Shown piece after piece: positions 5,366-5,471 of a stretch of DNA of 5,471 nucleotides. The stretch is taken from positions 1 through 5,471 of the forward strand of contig JAFTSR010000023.1 of the NCBI GenBank assembly GCA_017467225.1, in the 5' to 3' direction. A model generated the notes under the pieces. It did not search any database. It saw only the letters and a list, made by a program, of their open reading frames with translations, and was not told the origin of the DNA. The position numbers and the translations under genes are program-made. How positions within the stretch are numbered: position 1 is the first letter of the stretch; the number at the start of each line of letters is the position of its first letter. This DNA comes from Clostridia bacterium. Lineage in GTDB: Bacteria; Bacillota_A; Clostridia; Oscillospirales; CAG-272.

Positions 5366-5471
5366 ATGACCAACAATCTTGTCTACGACATCCACGACAA
5401 ACCCAAGTTTTCCCAATTGCTGGTCTTCGCATTCCAGCAGGTGCTGGCCATTCTGGCCGCCACCATCGCCG
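5366..5471 (+). CDS. NCS2-family nucleobase (uracil/xanthine type) permease, 3' end missing
   Basis: Only the first 35 codons are in the window; the frame is open at the right edge. The visible N-terminus is a short polar stretch (MTNNLVYDIHDKPKFSQ) followed by the start of the first membrane helix (LLVFAFQQVLAILAATIA). The DKP element and the FQQVLA segment correspond to the LQHVLA region that opens NCS2 (UraA/PbuX/UapA) transporters, which are proton- or sodium-coupled importers of uracil, xanthine or urate. Which nucleobase it carries cannot be told from this fragment. It has its own strong promoter and follows a terminator, so it is transcribed separately from the upstream operon. Confidence 0.8.
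   Translation, partial: MTNNLVYDIHDKPKFSQLLVFAFQQVLAILAATIA

Overview
The window looks like a piece of a Gram-positive, clostridial-type (Firmicutes) chromosome. This rests on strong AGGAGG-type ribosome binding sites, two near-consensus sigma-A promoters with 17-base spacers, compact same-strand genes and protein types common in anaerobic gut Clostridia. The organism assignment is inference. All six genes lie on the + strand, and no mobile element, RNA gene or CRISPR array was found.

Layout. (1) Bases 1-770 hold the 3' part of an unrecognised, helix-rich, relatively AT-rich gene that ends at a G+C hairpin terminator (776-797). (2) A 150-base intergenic region carries a short palindrome and then an extended -10 promoter (887-915). 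(3) From this promoter runs a probable four-gene operon. It begins with a two-domain fusion enzyme: a xylose-isomerase-like TIM barrel of the sugar phosphate isomerase/epimerase type joined to a Gfo/Idh/MocA NAD(P)-dependent oxidoreductase. Next comes a YgjV-family membrane protein whose TTG start overlaps the preceding stop, then an aldo/keto reductase with a C-terminal eight-cysteine Fe-S domain, then a leaderless serine hydrolase of the class A beta-lactamase fold. The gaps are an overlap of 3 bases, then 30 and 32 bases, with no visible terminator or promoter between genes. A strong hairpin terminator (5212-5253) ends the unit. (4) A second near-perfect promoter (5285-5313), a short leader hairpin and a perfect AGGAGG precede the first 35 codons of an NCS2-type nucleobase permease cut off by the window end.

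How the genes may work together. The fusion enzyme pairs an oxidoreductase that can make a keto-sugar or keto-polyol with a metal-dependent TIM barrel that can isomerise, epimerise or eliminate from it. That is the chemistry known from inositol catabolism and 3-keto-glycoside cleavage. The aldo/keto reductase could handle a carbonyl product of the same pathway. The roles of the YgjV-like protein and the serine hydrolase are not evident. The fusion, and the odd company of these four genes, are the most interesting aspects of the window; the substrate cannot be told from sequence alone.
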